Below are positions 1 to 10,979 of a stretch of 64,000 nucleotides of DNA, piece by piece. The notes under the pieces were generated by a model. That model saw nothing but the letters and a program-made list of their open reading frames with translations, had not been told where the DNA came from and searched no databases. The DNA is from ATX-6F1 sp943369485 (GTDB taxonomy: Bacteria > Cyanobacteriota > Cyanobacteriia > PCC-6307 > Cyanobiaceae), in the NCBI GenBank assembly GCA_943369485.1, contig CALRNH020000009.1:62001-126000 (forward strand), given 5' to 3'. The first letter of the stretch is position 1, and every line of letters begins with the position of its first letter. The translations under genes and the position numbers were made by a program.

Positions 1-87
1 CGCTGGAACGGCAACAAAGGACCTGGCCCAGGTCCTGGCCCAGGTCCTGGTCCCGGGGGAGTCAGCCCGGACAAGGCCCCTTGGTGA
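1..87 (+). CDS. C-terminal end of a Pro-Gly-rich protein (partial)
   Basis: The frame open from base 1 runs to a TGA at 85-87 and gives a 28-residue tail whose centre alternates Gly and Pro about six times, followed by GGVSPDKAPW. The Gly-Pro stretch comes from a near-perfect 12-base repeat. A short low-complexity tail is typical of an exported or cell-surface protein. The body of the protein lies outside the window, so its function cannot be given. It could also be a chance frame in repetitive DNA, but no other frame here reads as well. Confidence 0.4.
   Translation, partial: RWNGNKGPGPGPGPGPGPGGVSPDKAPW
18..57 (+). repeat. Short 12-base tandem repeat (Gly-Pro codons)
   Basis: The 12-base unit CCTGGCCCAGGT is repeated about three times with slight decay at the end. 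It lies inside the open frame ending at 87 and encodes alternating Pro and Gly. Confidence 0.6.
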
Positions 88-191
88 TCATGGGTTTCCG
101 GTAGCGGCGGTTGGGGAAGGATCTGGACATCCCTTCGCCCCCAGGCGGTCAGGTTTCAGTCACATCGGCCCGACACACTGGAATCCTCGCG

Positions 192-659
192 ATGGACCCA
201 ACGATGACAATCCTTCCTTCCGCTTCTCCTTCCACCAGCCGGCTGCGCTTCTCCCTGCAGCGTTCGCTGGTGCAGCCGGCGGCCGTGGCCCTGACTCTGG
301 CGCTTCCGATCCTCAGCGGCGCCTCCCTGGCTCAGGTGGGATCTCCCGCCGCACAGACCAGGCCCAACCTGAGCGAAACCCAACGCCAGGAGCTGTTCCA
401 GAAGCGGAGGTCGCTTGAGCAGAGGAGCCATGCCGGCCGCATCTCCATCCTGCAGGAAGCGGATCGCTGCATCACCGCCGCCCAGACCAGGGAGGCCTTC
501 AAAGCCTGCGAGCAGAAGGAACAGCAGGCCCGTCAGCAGCTCCGCGGCCAGCTCAGGGCCGAAGCGGCTCAGGTCCGTGCTCAATTCGGCCTGCCCCCCA
601 GGCCCGAACGGGGCTGGAATCAAAAGCCGGGCGCCGCCCCCGGCCAGCAGGGCATCTAG
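192..659 (+). CDS. Small exported protein of unknown function
   Basis: A 155-residue protein, or 151 residues if the ATG at 204 is used. An N-terminal basic segment is followed by a hydrophobic stretch (AAVALTLALPILSGASLAQ, about residues 35-55) that reads as a signal peptide. The mature part is highly charged and probably helical, rich in Gln, Arg and Glu, with two cysteines about 17 residues apart that could form a disulfide in the periplasm. The end is Pro/Gly-rich. The pattern of a short, helical, Gln/Arg-rich secreted protein loosely recalls Spy/CpxP-like proteins, but I see no LTxxQ motif and do not assign that family. It converges on pgk with a 12-base gap. Confidence 0.55.
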   Translation: MDPTMTILPSASPSTSRLRFSLQRSLVQPAAVALTLALPILSGASLAQVGSPAAQTRPNLSETQRQELFQKRRSLEQRSHAGRISILQEADRCITAAQTREAFKACEQKEQQARQQLRGQLRAEAAQVRAQFGLPPRPERGWNQKPGAAPGQQGI

Positions 660-671
660 GCCGCGTCCTGT

Positions 672-1877
672 TCAGGCCTCATCGAGGGCTGCCACGCCGG
701 GAAGCACCTTGCCCTCCAGCAGCTCCAGGCTGGCGCCGCCGCCGGTGGAGATGTGGCTCATCTGCTCGGCCACGCCCACTTTCTCCACGGCGGCCACGGA
801 GTCACCACCACCGATGATCGTGCAGCAGCCCGTGGCGCTCAGGCCCGCCAGGGTGTGGGCGATGGCGTTGGTGCCGGCGGCGAACTTGTCGAACTCGAAC
901 ACGCCCATCGGGCCGTTCCAGATCACCGTCTTGCAGTCGGCCAGGGCGGCCTGAAAGGTCTTGATCGAATCGGGTCCGATGTCCAGGCCCATCCAGCCAT
1001 CGGGGATGGCCTCGATGGAAACGATCTGGCTGTTGGCGTCGGGGGAGAAGTTGTCGGCCAGCACCACATCGGTGGGCAGCAGCAACTGAACACCCTTGGC
1101 TTTGGCCTTGGCCTCCAGCTCCTTGGCCAGCTCGAGCTTGTCTTCCTCCACCAGGCTCTTGCCCACCGCCAGGCCGCGGGCCTTGTAGAAGGTGAAGATC
1201 ATGCCGCCGCCGATCAGCACCTTGTCGCACTTGTCGATCAGGGCTTCCAGCACGCCGATCTTGCTGCTCACCTTGGAACCACCCACGATCGCCGCCAGGG
1301 GCCGCTTGGGCTCATCGACGGCACCCTGCAGATACTGCAGTTCCTTCTCCATCAGCAGGCCGGCCACGCAGGGCTTCAGGTAAGCGGTCACGCCTGCGGT
1401 GGAGGCGTGGGCGCGGTGGGCGGCGCCGAAGGCGTCATTCACATAAACGTCGGCCAGAGCGGCGAGCTTGGCGGCGAAGCCGGGGTCGTTGTTCTCCTCC
1501 TCGGCGAAGAAGCGCACGTTCTCCAGCAGCAACACATCCCCGTCGGCCATGGCCGCCACCTTGGCTTCGGCGTCGGGGCCGATGCAGCTCTCGGTCTTCA
1601 GCATCGGCTTGCCCAGCAGCTCGCCCAGCCGCTCAGCGACCGGGGTGAGGCGCATGGCCTCGTTCACCTGGCCTTTGGGACGGCCGAAGTGGGCGGCCAG
1701 GATCACCCGGGCGCCCTTGCCCGTCAGGTCGTTGATCGTGGGGAGGGCGGCGCGGATGCGCGTGTCATCGGTGATTCCCCCCTGCTCATCAAGCGGTACG
1801 TTGAAGTCGACCCGAACCAGAACACGTTGGCCGCGCAGGTCGTCGGCGGTGAGGCTGGTCAGGGAGCGCTTCGCCAT
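672..1877 (-). CDS. pgk: Phosphoglycerate kinase
   Basis: 401 residues, the usual bacterial length. It interconverts 1,3-bisphosphoglycerate and 3-phosphoglycerate with ATP/ADP, serving both the Calvin cycle and glycolysis in the cytosol. Family marks seen: RVDFNVPLD near residue 22, the HFGRPKG substrate loop near 63, LLENVRFF near 118, AIVGGSKVSSKIGVL near 200 and the C-terminal nucleotide-site glycine run GGGDSVAAVEK followed by STGGGASLELLEG. The start MAKRSLTSLTADDLRG is the normal N-terminus. It is divergent from the universal stress protein gene; the 99 bases between them must hold both promoters. Confidence 0.97.
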   Translation of the reverse strand: MAKRSLTSLTADDLRGQRVLVRVDFNVPLDEQGGITDDTRIRAALPTINDLTGKGARVILAAHFGRPKGQVNEAMRLTPVAERLGELLGKPMLKTESCIGPDAEAKVAAMADGDVLLLENVRFFAEEENNDPGFAAKLAALADVYVNDAFGAAHRAHASTAGVTAYLKPCVAGLLMEKELQYLQGAVDEPKRPLAAIVGGSKVSSKIGVLEALIDKCDKVLIGGGMIFTFYKARGLAVGKSLVEEDKLELAKELEAKAKAKGVQLLLPTDVVLADNFSPDANSQIVSIEAIPDGWMGLDIGPDSIKTFQAALADCKTVIWNGPMGVFEFDKFAAGTNAIAHTLAGLSATGCCTIIGGGDSVAAVEKVGVAEQMSHISTGGGASLELLEGKVLPGVAALDEA

Positions 1878-1976
1878 GGGTGGGGGGTTTGAGGTAAAGG
1901 ATGGGCGACATTAACCCTCAGCCCTCTGCCGCCCGTGGCCCCGGGCGCTAGGACAAGGGAACCTGGGAGAGTGGCG

Positions 1977-2360
1977 ATGTTTGAAACGGTGCTGTTCCCC
2001 ATCGATCAGAGCCGCCAGGCCCTGGATGCGGTTGCCACGGCCCTGAAGCTGGCCCGGCAGCATGACAGTCACCTGGTGGTGCTCTCGGTGGTGGAGGAGG
2101 AACCCGGGGCGATGCACGACCCCGAGGCCGTGGCCCAGCTGCTGGAGCAGGCCCGCAGCAGCTTCGTGGAGGCGGGGGTGCCCACCCAGGTGATCGAGCG
2201 TGAGGGCAAGCCGGCCTTCGTGATTTGTGATGTGGCCGATGAGATCAATGCCGATCTGATCGTGATGGGTACCAGGGGGCTGACCGTGGAGGCCGATGTT
2301 CCAAGCACCGCCGCCCGGGTGATCCAGCTCGCCCCCTGTCCGGTGCTGGTGGTTCCCTGA
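1977..2360 (+). CDS. Universal stress protein (UspA family)
   Basis: A 127-residue single-domain Usp. The start MFETVLFPIDQS is the canonical first strand and is preceded by a GGGAGAG ribosome site; an in-frame upstream extension has no family similarity. The C-terminal half has the nucleotide-binding pattern IVMGTRGL followed by a PCPVLVVP end. These proteins bind ATP or other nucleotides and act in stress or dormancy responses; the specific role is unknown. Its stop overlaps the ATG of the following GTPase gene by one base, suggesting translational coupling. Confidence 0.85.
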   Translation: MFETVLFPIDQSRQALDAVATALKLARQHDSHLVVLSVVEEEPGAMHDPEAVAQLLEQARSSFVEAGVPTQVIEREGKPAFVICDVADEINADLIVMGTRGLTVEADVPSTAARVIQLAPCPVLVVP

Positions 2361-3316
2361 TGGATGGTCCAGGGGAGGCGGGCGGTCGCGCGCCGGCGAT
2401 CCAGTGGTATCCCGGCCACATCGCCCGTGCGGAACGCCAGCTCAAGGCGCAGCTCGCCAAGGTGGATCTGGTGATCGAGGTGCGCGATGCCCGCATTCCC
2501 CTCTCCACGGGCCATCCCCGTCTCAAGCGCTGGACCGACGGCAAGCAGAGGCTGCTGGTGATCAACCGCCGTGACATGGTGCCGGAGGCGGCCCGGATGG
2601 CCTGGGATCGCTGGTTTCGCGCCCAAGGTGAGACCCCCTGGTGGTGCGACGCCAAGGTGGGCACGGGCGTGAAGCAGCTGCAGGAGGCGGCGATCCGCGC
2701 CGGTGAGCAACTCAATGCCCGCCGGGCGGGGCGTGGCATGCGCCCGCGGCCGGTGCGGGCTCTGATGCTGGGCTTCCCCAATGTGGGCAAGTCAGCGCTG
2801 ATCAACAGGCTGGTGCGCCAGAAGGTGGTGGACAGCGCCCGCCGGGCCGGGGTCACGCGCACTCTGCGCTGGGTGCGCCTGGGCCAGGCCCTGGATCTGC
2901 TCGATGCCCCCGGCGTGCTGCCGCCCCGGCTCGAAGACCAGCGCTCCGCCTTGCTGCTGGCCCTCTGCGACGACATCGGCCAGGCGGCCTACGACGGTGA
3001 GGCGGTGGCGCGGGCGTTTCTGCGTTTGCTGGAACGGCTGGAGATCGATCCCACCAACGGCATCGCCGCCGGCTTGCTGCAGCGGCGCTACGGCGTGGCG
3101 GCCCCGGCGGCCCATGCCGATGGGGCCGAGTGGCTGGAGGCCGCCGCCGCCCGCCACACCAGCGGCGATACCGCCCGCCAGGCCCAGCGCCTGCTGGATG
3201 ACTTCCGCCGCGGCGTGCTCGGGCCGATCGCCCTGGAACTGCCACCGACGCCGCTGCCCATTGGCTTGGGGGAGACCGGCTTGGAGTTGGCTGGCCTGGA
3301 GGTGGCCGGGGCGTGA
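2360..3316 (+). CDS. ylqF: Ribosome biogenesis GTPase YlqF/RbgA
   Basis: A 318-residue circularly permuted GTPase: the G4-like motif (VINRRD, about residue 70) comes before the P-loop (GFPNVGKSALINRL, about 137) and the G3 motif DAPGVLPP (about 190), the permuted order of YlqF/RbgA. The N-terminal IQWYPGHIARAERQL is the family signature; the G4 Lys of NKxD is replaced (NRRD). RbgA-type proteins act in late assembly of the 50S subunit. The gene overlaps the upstream usp gene by one base and the downstream pseudouridine synthase gene by four (GTGA), so the three likely form an operon combining stress and ribosome-maturation functions. Confidence 0.9.
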   Translation: MDGPGEAGGRAPAIQWYPGHIARAERQLKAQLAKVDLVIEVRDARIPLSTGHPRLKRWTDGKQRLLVINRRDMVPEAARMAWDRWFRAQGETPWWCDAKVGTGVKQLQEAAIRAGEQLNARRAGRGMRPRPVRALMLGFPNVGKSALINRLVRQKVVDSARRAGVTRTLRWVRLGQALDLLDAPGVLPPRLEDQRSALLLALCDDIGQAAYDGEAVARAFLRLLERLEIDPTNGIAAGLLQRRYGVAAPAAHADGAEWLEAAAARHTSGDTARQAQRLLDDFRRGVLGPIALELPPTPLPIGLGETGLELAGLEVAGA

Positions 3317-4257
3317 GCGGCTTCGGCGAAGGCGAAGGCGAACTGCTGACGCTCACCTATCCCAAGCCGCTGCCGATGCGGCTGGACCGCTGGCTGGTGA
3401 GCCAGCGGCCCGAGCAGAGCCGCGCCCGGATTCAGAAGTTCATCGACGCCGGTTACGTGCGGGTCAACGGCGTCACCGGCCGCGCCAAGACCCCCCTGCG
3501 CCCTGGCGATGCGGTGCAGCTGTGGATGCCGCCCCCGGAGCCCCTGCCCTACCTGCTGCCCCAGGACATCCCGTTGGATGTGCTCTACGAAGACGAGCAC
3601 CTGATCGTGCTCAACAAGCCCGCCGGGCTCACGGTGCACCCGGCCCCTGGCAACAAGGACGGCACCCTGGTGAATGCCCTGCTGCACCACTGCCCCGATC
3701 TGCCGGGCATCGGCGGCGAGATGCGCCCGGGAATCGTGCATCGCCTCGACAAGGACACCACCGGCTGCATCGTGGTTGCCAAGAGCCAGGAGGCCCTGGT
3801 CAAGCTGCAGGGCCAGATCCAGAGCCGCGTGGCCTCACGGGAGTACCTGGCGGTGGTGCATGGGGCCCCCGGTGCCGAGCGGGGCACGGTGGTGGGGGCG
3901 ATCGGGCGCCATCCGGTGGATCGCAAGAAGTACGCCGTGGTGGCCGACGCCTCCGGGCGCCACGCCAGCACCCATTGGCAGCTGGTGGAGCGGCTTGGCG
4001 ATTACTCGCTGCTGCGCTTCAAGCTCGACACCGGCCGCACCCACCAGATCCGCGTCCACTGCGCCCACATCGGCCATCCGATCGTGGGGGATGCCACCTA
4101 CGGCCGTTGCCGCAAACTGCCCGTTCTCTTGTCGGGCCAGGCGTTGCATGCGGTGCAGCTCGGGCTTGACCATCCGATCAGCCACGAGCGCCTGGTGTTC
4201 CAGGCGCCTCTGCCGGCGGTGTTCGAGCGCTTGCTGGCGAGGCTGCGGAGCGCCTGA
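3313..4257 (+). CDS. RluA-family rRNA/tRNA pseudouridine synthase (RluD-like)
   Basis: 314 residues with a GTG start overlapping the ylqF stop. An N-terminal S4 RNA-binding domain (RLDRWLVSQRPEQSRARIQKFI, about residues 20-45) is followed by the synthase domain with GIVHRLDKDTTG (catalytic Asp, about residue 145) and the RTHQIRVH motif near residue 240. The S4 domain and length fit RluD/RluC-like enzymes that isomerise uridines in 23S rRNA; the exact target cannot be read from sequence. Coupling to ylqF fits a large-subunit maturation role. A second paralogue lacking a clear S4 domain is at 44159-45133. Confidence 0.9.
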   Translation: MSGFGEGEGELLTLTYPKPLPMRLDRWLVSQRPEQSRARIQKFIDAGYVRVNGVTGRAKTPLRPGDAVQLWMPPPEPLPYLLPQDIPLDVLYEDEHLIVLNKPAGLTVHPAPGNKDGTLVNALLHHCPDLPGIGGEMRPGIVHRLDKDTTGCIVVAKSQEALVKLQGQIQSRVASREYLAVVHGAPGAERGTVVGAIGRHPVDRKKYAVVADASGRHASTHWQLVERLGDYSLLRFKLDTGRTHQIRVHCAHIGHPIVGDATYGRCRKLPVLLSGQALHAVQLGLDHPISHERLVFQAPLPAVFERLLARLRSA

Positions 4258-4291
4258 GGGCTGGCCTGGATCAATGGGGCCAGGGAGCCCA

Positions 4292-5932
4292 TCAGGTGGC
4301 CAGCGACGGCAACCGCGGGGAGGCCTCCACCAGGGCCCGGGTGATGGCGGCCTGCGGATGCTTCAGCAACTGATCGCCCGGCCCCTGCTCCACGATCCGG
4401 CCCCCCTCCAGCACGATCAGCCGCTGACAGAAACCGCTGGCCAACGCCAGGTCGTGGGTGACGAACACCATCGCCAGGCCCAGGCGCTGTTGCAGGGAGC
4501 GCAGCACCTCCAGCACCTCCGCCTGCACCTCGGCGTCGAGCATGCTCACGCTCTCATCGCAGAGCAGCACCCGGGGCTCCAGCATCAGGGCGCGGGCGAT
4601 CGCCACCCGTTGCTGCTGCCCCCCCGAGAGCTCCCGGGGCAGGCGCCGCTCGTAGCGCTCCGGCGGGGTGAGTCCCACCGCCGCCAGCTGGGCCCGGGCC
4701 TTGGCCCGGGCTTCAGGGCGGCTCGCCAGACCGTGGATCAGCAAGGGATCGGCGATCGCCTCCCCCACGGCCATGGCTGGGTTCAGGCAGGCCAGGGGGT
4801 CCTGGAACACCATCTGGATCCGCCTCCGGGCGCGGCGGCGTTGGCGACCCCGCAACGCCAGCAGGTCCTGTCCCTGCAGAAGCACCGATCCGCCCCGCAC
4901 CGGCGTCAGGCCCATCAGGGCCCGGCAGAGGGTGCTCTTGCCGCAGCCCGAGGCCCCCACCACGCCCAGGGTTTCACCTTCGCGCACCCGCAGGCTCACC
5001 CCATCGACGGCCTTGAGCCAGCGGGGGTTCCAGGGCAGGGAGGGGAGCGGGTGCCAGCAGCGCAGGTTTTCCAGCTCCAGGAGCAGCGGTGCCTCGCTGG
5101 GGGCTGGGCTGGGGGTGCCTTCGCGGACGCGGGCGGCCGCCAGCAGCCGCTGGCTGAGGGGGGCCCGCGGCTGGGTGAGCAGTTGGGTGGCGGGGGCCTC
5201 CTCCACCAGCCGGCCCTGATCAAGCACGGCGATGCGATCGCACCAGCGGCCCGCCAGCGCCAGGTCGTGGCTGATCAGCAGCAGGGCGCTGCCCGCCTCC
5301 TGGCAGAGGCGGCTCAGTTCGGCCATCACCTGGGCGGCCACCGCCACATCCAGGCTGGTGGTGGGCTCATCGGCGATCACCAGGGGCGGTTCCAGCGCCA
5401 TGGCCAGGGCGATGGCCAGCCGCTGGCGCATGCCGCCGCTGAATTCATGGGGGTAGCTGCCATAGCGCTCGCTGGCGATGCCGACGCGGGCCAGCAGTTC
5501 CTCGGCGCGCTGCCGGCGCTGGCGGCGTTTCAACAGCGGGCGGTGGGCCGCCAGGGTGTCGCTCAGGTGCTCCCCCACCGTGAGCAGTGGGTTGAGCCGG
5601 GTCATCGGGTCCTGGAACACCAGCCCCACCGCCTCACCACGCAGCTGGCGAAGGGCCCCCTGTCGCAGCTGACGTGGATCGGAGCCCGCCAGCAACAGGG
5701 TGCCCTCGCACCGGCTTCCGTGCGGCAGCAGCTGCAGCACCGCCCGGGCCACGGTGCTCTTGCCGCAGCCCGAGGGGCCCACCAGGGCCAGCCGGTCGCC
5801 CCGGGCCAGGCTCAGGTTCAGGCCGTCGAGGGTGGTGGCCCCTGAGTCCCGTTCCGATCCGGCAGCAGGGGGGTACTGCACCACCAGATCACGGATCAGC
5901 AGCACCGGTTTGGTGGCGGGGATGGTGGCCAT
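4292..5932 (-). CDS. Double-ATPase ABC transporter protein, oligopeptide/nickel (Dpp/Gsi) type
   Basis: 546 residues with two complete ATP-binding domains, as in GsiA or YejF. Domain 1 has Walker A GPSGCGKST, signature FSGGMRQR and Walker B VIADEPTTSLD; domain 2 has GASGCGKST, LSGGQQQR and VLLCDESVSMLD. Each domain continues beyond Walker B with the H-loop (ISHDLAL, VTHDLAL). Such fusions energise uptake of peptides, glutathione or related solutes. No permease or binding-protein gene is adjacent, so the partners are elsewhere or outside the window. The start MATIPATKPVLLIRDL is chosen because residues further upstream lack ABC similarity; the gene is divergent from relA. Confidence 0.9.
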   Translation of the reverse strand: MATIPATKPVLLIRDLVVQYPPAAGSERDSGATTLDGLNLSLARGDRLALVGPSGCGKSTVARAVLQLLPHGSRCEGTLLLAGSDPRQLRQGALRQLRGEAVGLVFQDPMTRLNPLLTVGEHLSDTLAAHRPLLKRRQRRQRAEELLARVGIASERYGSYPHEFSGGMRQRLAIALAMALEPPLVIADEPTTSLDVAVAAQVMAELSRLCQEAGSALLLISHDLALAGRWCDRIAVLDQGRLVEEAPATQLLTQPRAPLSQRLLAAARVREGTPSPAPSEAPLLLELENLRCWHPLPSLPWNPRWLKAVDGVSLRVREGETLGVVGASGCGKSTLCRALMGLTPVRGGSVLLQGQDLLALRGRQRRRARRRIQMVFQDPLACLNPAMAVGEAIADPLLIHGLASRPEARAKARAQLAAVGLTPPERYERRLPRELSGGQQQRVAIARALMLEPRVLLCDESVSMLDAEVQAEVLEVLRSLQQRLGLAMVFVTHDLALASGFCQRLIVLEGGRIVEQGPGDQLLKHPQAAITRALVEASPRLPSLAT

Positions 5933-6014
5933 TTCCCCAGCTTGGATGCCGGGACCAGCACATCCTGCCAATTGTTTCGGCGCCTGAATACGATGGTTCA
6001 ATCCGCAGGGTGAG

Positions 6015-8486
<2,472 letters not shown>

Positions 8487-8502
8487 CCTCTGGTGGCAGA
8501 GG
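8487..8502 (+). terminator. Weak hairpin after spoT
   Basis: CCTCTG-gtgg-CAGAGG forms a 6-base-pair stem with a four-base loop directly after the spoT stop codon. It is not followed by a run of T, so it is at best a weak or Rho-assisted terminator. Confidence 0.3.
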
Positions 8503-8548
8503 GCCGGCAGAGGTTGTAGAGCAAGCACTGGCCAAGTGCGCATCAAGC

Positions 8549-9199
8549 TTAGTATTTGTCAAAATCTAGAATCAGGAAACTGCCATCAGGTCGCCGCAAA
8601 AGATTGCCCTGGCCAGCTGCAGTTTGGGCGATCTTCTGCCAGTGAATCATTTTGTCTGTACCAAATGTGAAGGACAATAGTGCAACTGGTTGTGATGACT
8701 GACCGGGTTGAGTTGAGTGAATAAAGTCGTCGCCGAAGATAAGCGCCTTCCCTAATTGGTAGGAGTATTCTGCGATGTTATTGTCAAGTGTTTTATAAAG
8801 TAACCCAAATCCTTCCGAGCTGCTGGTAAGAGGGCTTAGGACGGTAAAGGCCTCATTGTTCGTGTCAATCCAGTCCACATGGAAATCAGGCTTATGGCAG
8901 ATGCTGCGGGTTACCAAAAAGCCAGAGTACATTCTCGCGGTCTCTTCGATGTCTAGAACAGATAAGACGTGCTCATGGAGTTTCAGGCGCAGAAACCTGG
9001 AGTGAAAATAATGAAAGGCCTCTATCGTGTTCGGTGAGATCCATGCGATGTCGCTGTTCCAGTTGGGACTTGTAACAAAGTAGTCTTTTTGAATGCTGCC
9101 ATCGCACAGAATTCGGAGAAACTCCTGAATGATTGATATATCAACATCAACTTCTATGACGTTAGGGGCGCATAGCTTATTGTTGATAAACTTGTGCAC
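8549..9199 (-). CDS. AT-rich orphan gene, possible 2-oxoglutarate/Fe(II) oxygenase-like fold
   Basis: 216 residues, with base composition and codon use (many A/T third positions, Asn, Ile, Lys, Phe, Tyr) clearly unlike all neighbours, so it was probably acquired recently. The second half has an order of features that could match a double-stranded beta-helix oxygenase: a HxD pair (H107-V-D109), a hydrophobic strand with Gly residues (EGFGLLYKTL), a strand KALIFGDDF and a distal His at 161 (FIHSTQPGQ) followed by PVALLSFTFG. The Arg that normally holds 2-oxoglutarate after the distal His is not evident. No signal peptide or membrane segment. I do not recognise the family with certainty. It stands alone between spoT and selO and is antisense to both. 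Confidence 0.65.
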   Translation of the reverse strand: MHKFINNKLCAPNVIEVDVDISIIQEFLRILCDGSIQKDYFVTSPNWNSDIAWISPNTIEAFHYFHSRFLRLKLHEHVLSVLDIEETARMYSGFLVTRSICHKPDFHVDWIDTNNEAFTVLSPLTSSSEGFGLLYKTLDNNIAEYSYQLGKALIFGDDFIHSTQPGQSSQPVALLSFTFGTDKMIHWQKIAQTAAGQGNLLRRPDGSFLILDFDKY

Positions 9200-9422
9200 G
9201 CTGCCGACGACCTATTGGCATTCTGGATATGACATTCTAAGTTGCGGGCTTGCAACCTGTCATCCCCTGAATTTGGGTCGGGGGCTTGGTTGATTTGCCA
9301 GCCTGTCCTATGGACTCTTCGGCGAAGCCATGGTTCCGCTCTGGTGGCGAAGCTCCCAAGGGTCTCGATTTTGTTAGGTGCTGGATTCCCCCATTGCTGG
9401 CCCCAGGGGCCACTCTTGTGTG
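9200..9422. other. Intergenic stretch between the AT-rich gene and selO
   Basis: 223 bases with no convincing gene, tRNA or strong hairpin. Composition moves from AT-rich to normal along it, so it may be part of the inserted segment and must also carry the promoters of the two divergent flanking genes. Two direct copies of GGCGAAGC occur about 27 bases apart near 9323 and 9350. Confidence 0.5.
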
Positions 9423-10904
9423 ATGTTTTTCACTCAAGCATCTGTTAACCCCCTTCTGGCTCTGCCGTTCGAAGCCTCGATCGAGGGTCTCGGCAACGAC
9501 TACTGGGACGTGGTGGAGGCGGCCGATTTTCCTCGCACCACCCTGCGCTTCCGTAACGACGCCCTGCTGAGCCAGCTGGGGCTCGATCCCCGCGCCGTGC
9601 GTGACAGCGATCTGGAGGAGGCCTTTGGGCGTTTTGAGGCCCGCAGCCCCCTGCTGGCCCTGCGCTACCACGGCTACCAGTTCGGCACCTACAACCCGTT
9701 CCTGGGTGATGGCCGCGGCTTCCTTTACGGCCAGCTGCGCGATCGCCACGGCGACCTGCAGGACCTGGGCACCAAGGGCTCCGGCACCACCCCCTGGAGC
9801 CGCGGTGGCGACGGGCGCCTGACCCTCAAGGGCGGCGTGCGCGAACTGATCGCCTCGGAGGCGCTGCAGCGCCTCGGCGTCACCACCAGCCGCACCCTGG
9901 CGCTGGTGGAGACGGGTGAAGATCTCTGGCGCGGCGATGAACCCTCCCCCACCCGCAGCTCGGTGATGGTGCGCGTGGCGCGCACGCACCTGCGCTTCGG
10001 GACCTGTGAGCGCCTGCTGCATCTCGGCCAGCCCCAGCCACTGGAGCGGCTGCTGCGCCATGTGGTGGCGATCTACTACCCGCAGCTGGCGGCGGCCCAT
10101 CCGGCCGCTGGCGACGGCGGCTCCGAACCGCAGCTGCTGGCGTTCTACGACGAGCTGGTGGAGCGGGTGGCGCGGCTGGCGGCGGAATGGATGGCGGCGG
10201 GCTTCACCCACGGGGTGCTCAACACCGACAACATGTCCCTGGCCGGCGAGAGCTTCGACTATGGCCCCTTCGCCTTCCTCGAAACCTGGGACCCTGGCTT
10301 CACCGCCGCCTACTTCGACCACAGCGGCCTCTATGCCTACGGCCGCCAGCCTCTGACCTGTCACCACAACCTGCGGCTGCTCCAGGAACCGCTGGCGCTG
10401 CTGCTGCCTCGCGCCGAGTTGGAGGCGCGCTTGGAGCGTTTCGCCCCCGCCTACCACGGGCATTATCGCGCCCGGTTGCTGCGGCGTCTGGGCTTCGCTG
10501 AAGGGTCCCTGGCGGCCTCGACCGTGGCTGATCTCCCCGACCCTGTGCTCACCACCCTGCAGCTGCTGGCGGCCTGGCCCGTGGCCTACGGCGACTTCTT
10601 CGCCTCCCTCGCCGTTCGCCTGGTGCAGGGGGGAGTGCCGGCGGAAGCGGAGGCCCTCGCTCCCTTCGTGGCCGGGGCCCCCGAGCCGCCCCGGGAGGCC
10701 TGGCTGGCCTGGCGCGACGCCTGGTGGCTCAAGGCCCAGGCCCTTCCCCCCGAGCAGCAGGCTCGGGTGGCGGCCACGGCGGCGCGCTGGAACCTGGTGG
10801 AAACACCGGTGCGTTCTGTGATCGAGCGGATCTGGGAGGCGATCGATCAACGTGACGACTGGGGGCCCCTCCATGGGTGGCTGGCTCAGGTGGTGAGCCC
10901 CTGA
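9423..10904 (+). CDS. selO: Protein adenylyltransferase SelO (YdiU/UPF0061)
   Basis: 493 residues. SelO is a pseudokinase-fold enzyme that transfers AMP to Ser/Thr/Tyr of target proteins in redox stress responses. Family marks: YHGYQFGTYNPFLGDGR, the conserved block GTKGSGTTPWSRGGDGRLTLKGG (in part), VMVRVARTHLRFGTCE, and the metal/nucleotide-binding region HGVLNTDNMSLAGES with YGPFAFLETWDP. The end lacks a Sel-Cys or conserved C-terminal CxxC, which many bacterial SelO proteins have as CSCS; here it ends in a shorter tail. Start chosen at ATG 9423 (MFFTQASVNPLLALPFE); an earlier in-frame codon adds 15 unrelated residues. Confidence 0.9.
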   Translation: MFFTQASVNPLLALPFEASIEGLGNDYWDVVEAADFPRTTLRFRNDALLSQLGLDPRAVRDSDLEEAFGRFEARSPLLALRYHGYQFGTYNPFLGDGRGFLYGQLRDRHGDLQDLGTKGSGTTPWSRGGDGRLTLKGGVRELIASEALQRLGVTTSRTLALVETGEDLWRGDEPSPTRSSVMVRVARTHLRFGTCERLLHLGQPQPLERLLRHVVAIYYPQLAAAHPAAGDGGSEPQLLAFYDELVERVARLAAEWMAAGFTHGVLNTDNMSLAGESFDYGPFAFLETWDPGFTAAYFDHSGLYAYGRQPLTCHHNLRLLQEPLALLLPRAELEARLERFAPAYHGHYRARLLRRLGFAEGSLAASTVADLPDPVLTTLQLLAAWPVAYGDFFASLAVRLVQGGVPAEAEALAPFVAGAPEPPREAWLAWRDAWWLKAQALPPEQQARVAATAARWNLVETPVRSVIERIWEAIDQRDDWGPLHGWLAQVVSP

Positions 10905-10979
10905 AGCCGTGCTTTTGATCACACCAGCTCCGGCAGGTGCTGGCTAGACAGGCTCAACCCATTTCAGGAGTCGCTTCCC

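Noticed and set aside
3674..5845. 723-codon plus-strand frame across the RluA-like and ABC genes
   Set aside because: It runs out of frame through one gene and antisense to another, with Arg/Ala/Gln-rich low-complexity translation; both genuine genes are clear.
9200..9422. Possible remnant of an insertion sequence next to the AT-rich gene
   Set aside because: No terminal inverted repeats, target duplication or transposase-like residues could be identified; only a short direct repeat is seen.
9237..10922. Long open frame (561 codons) on the minus strand opposite selO
   Set aside because: It mirrors selO exactly, is rich in Gly/His/Gln/Arg as expected of a GC-biased antisense frame, and has no family-like motif.
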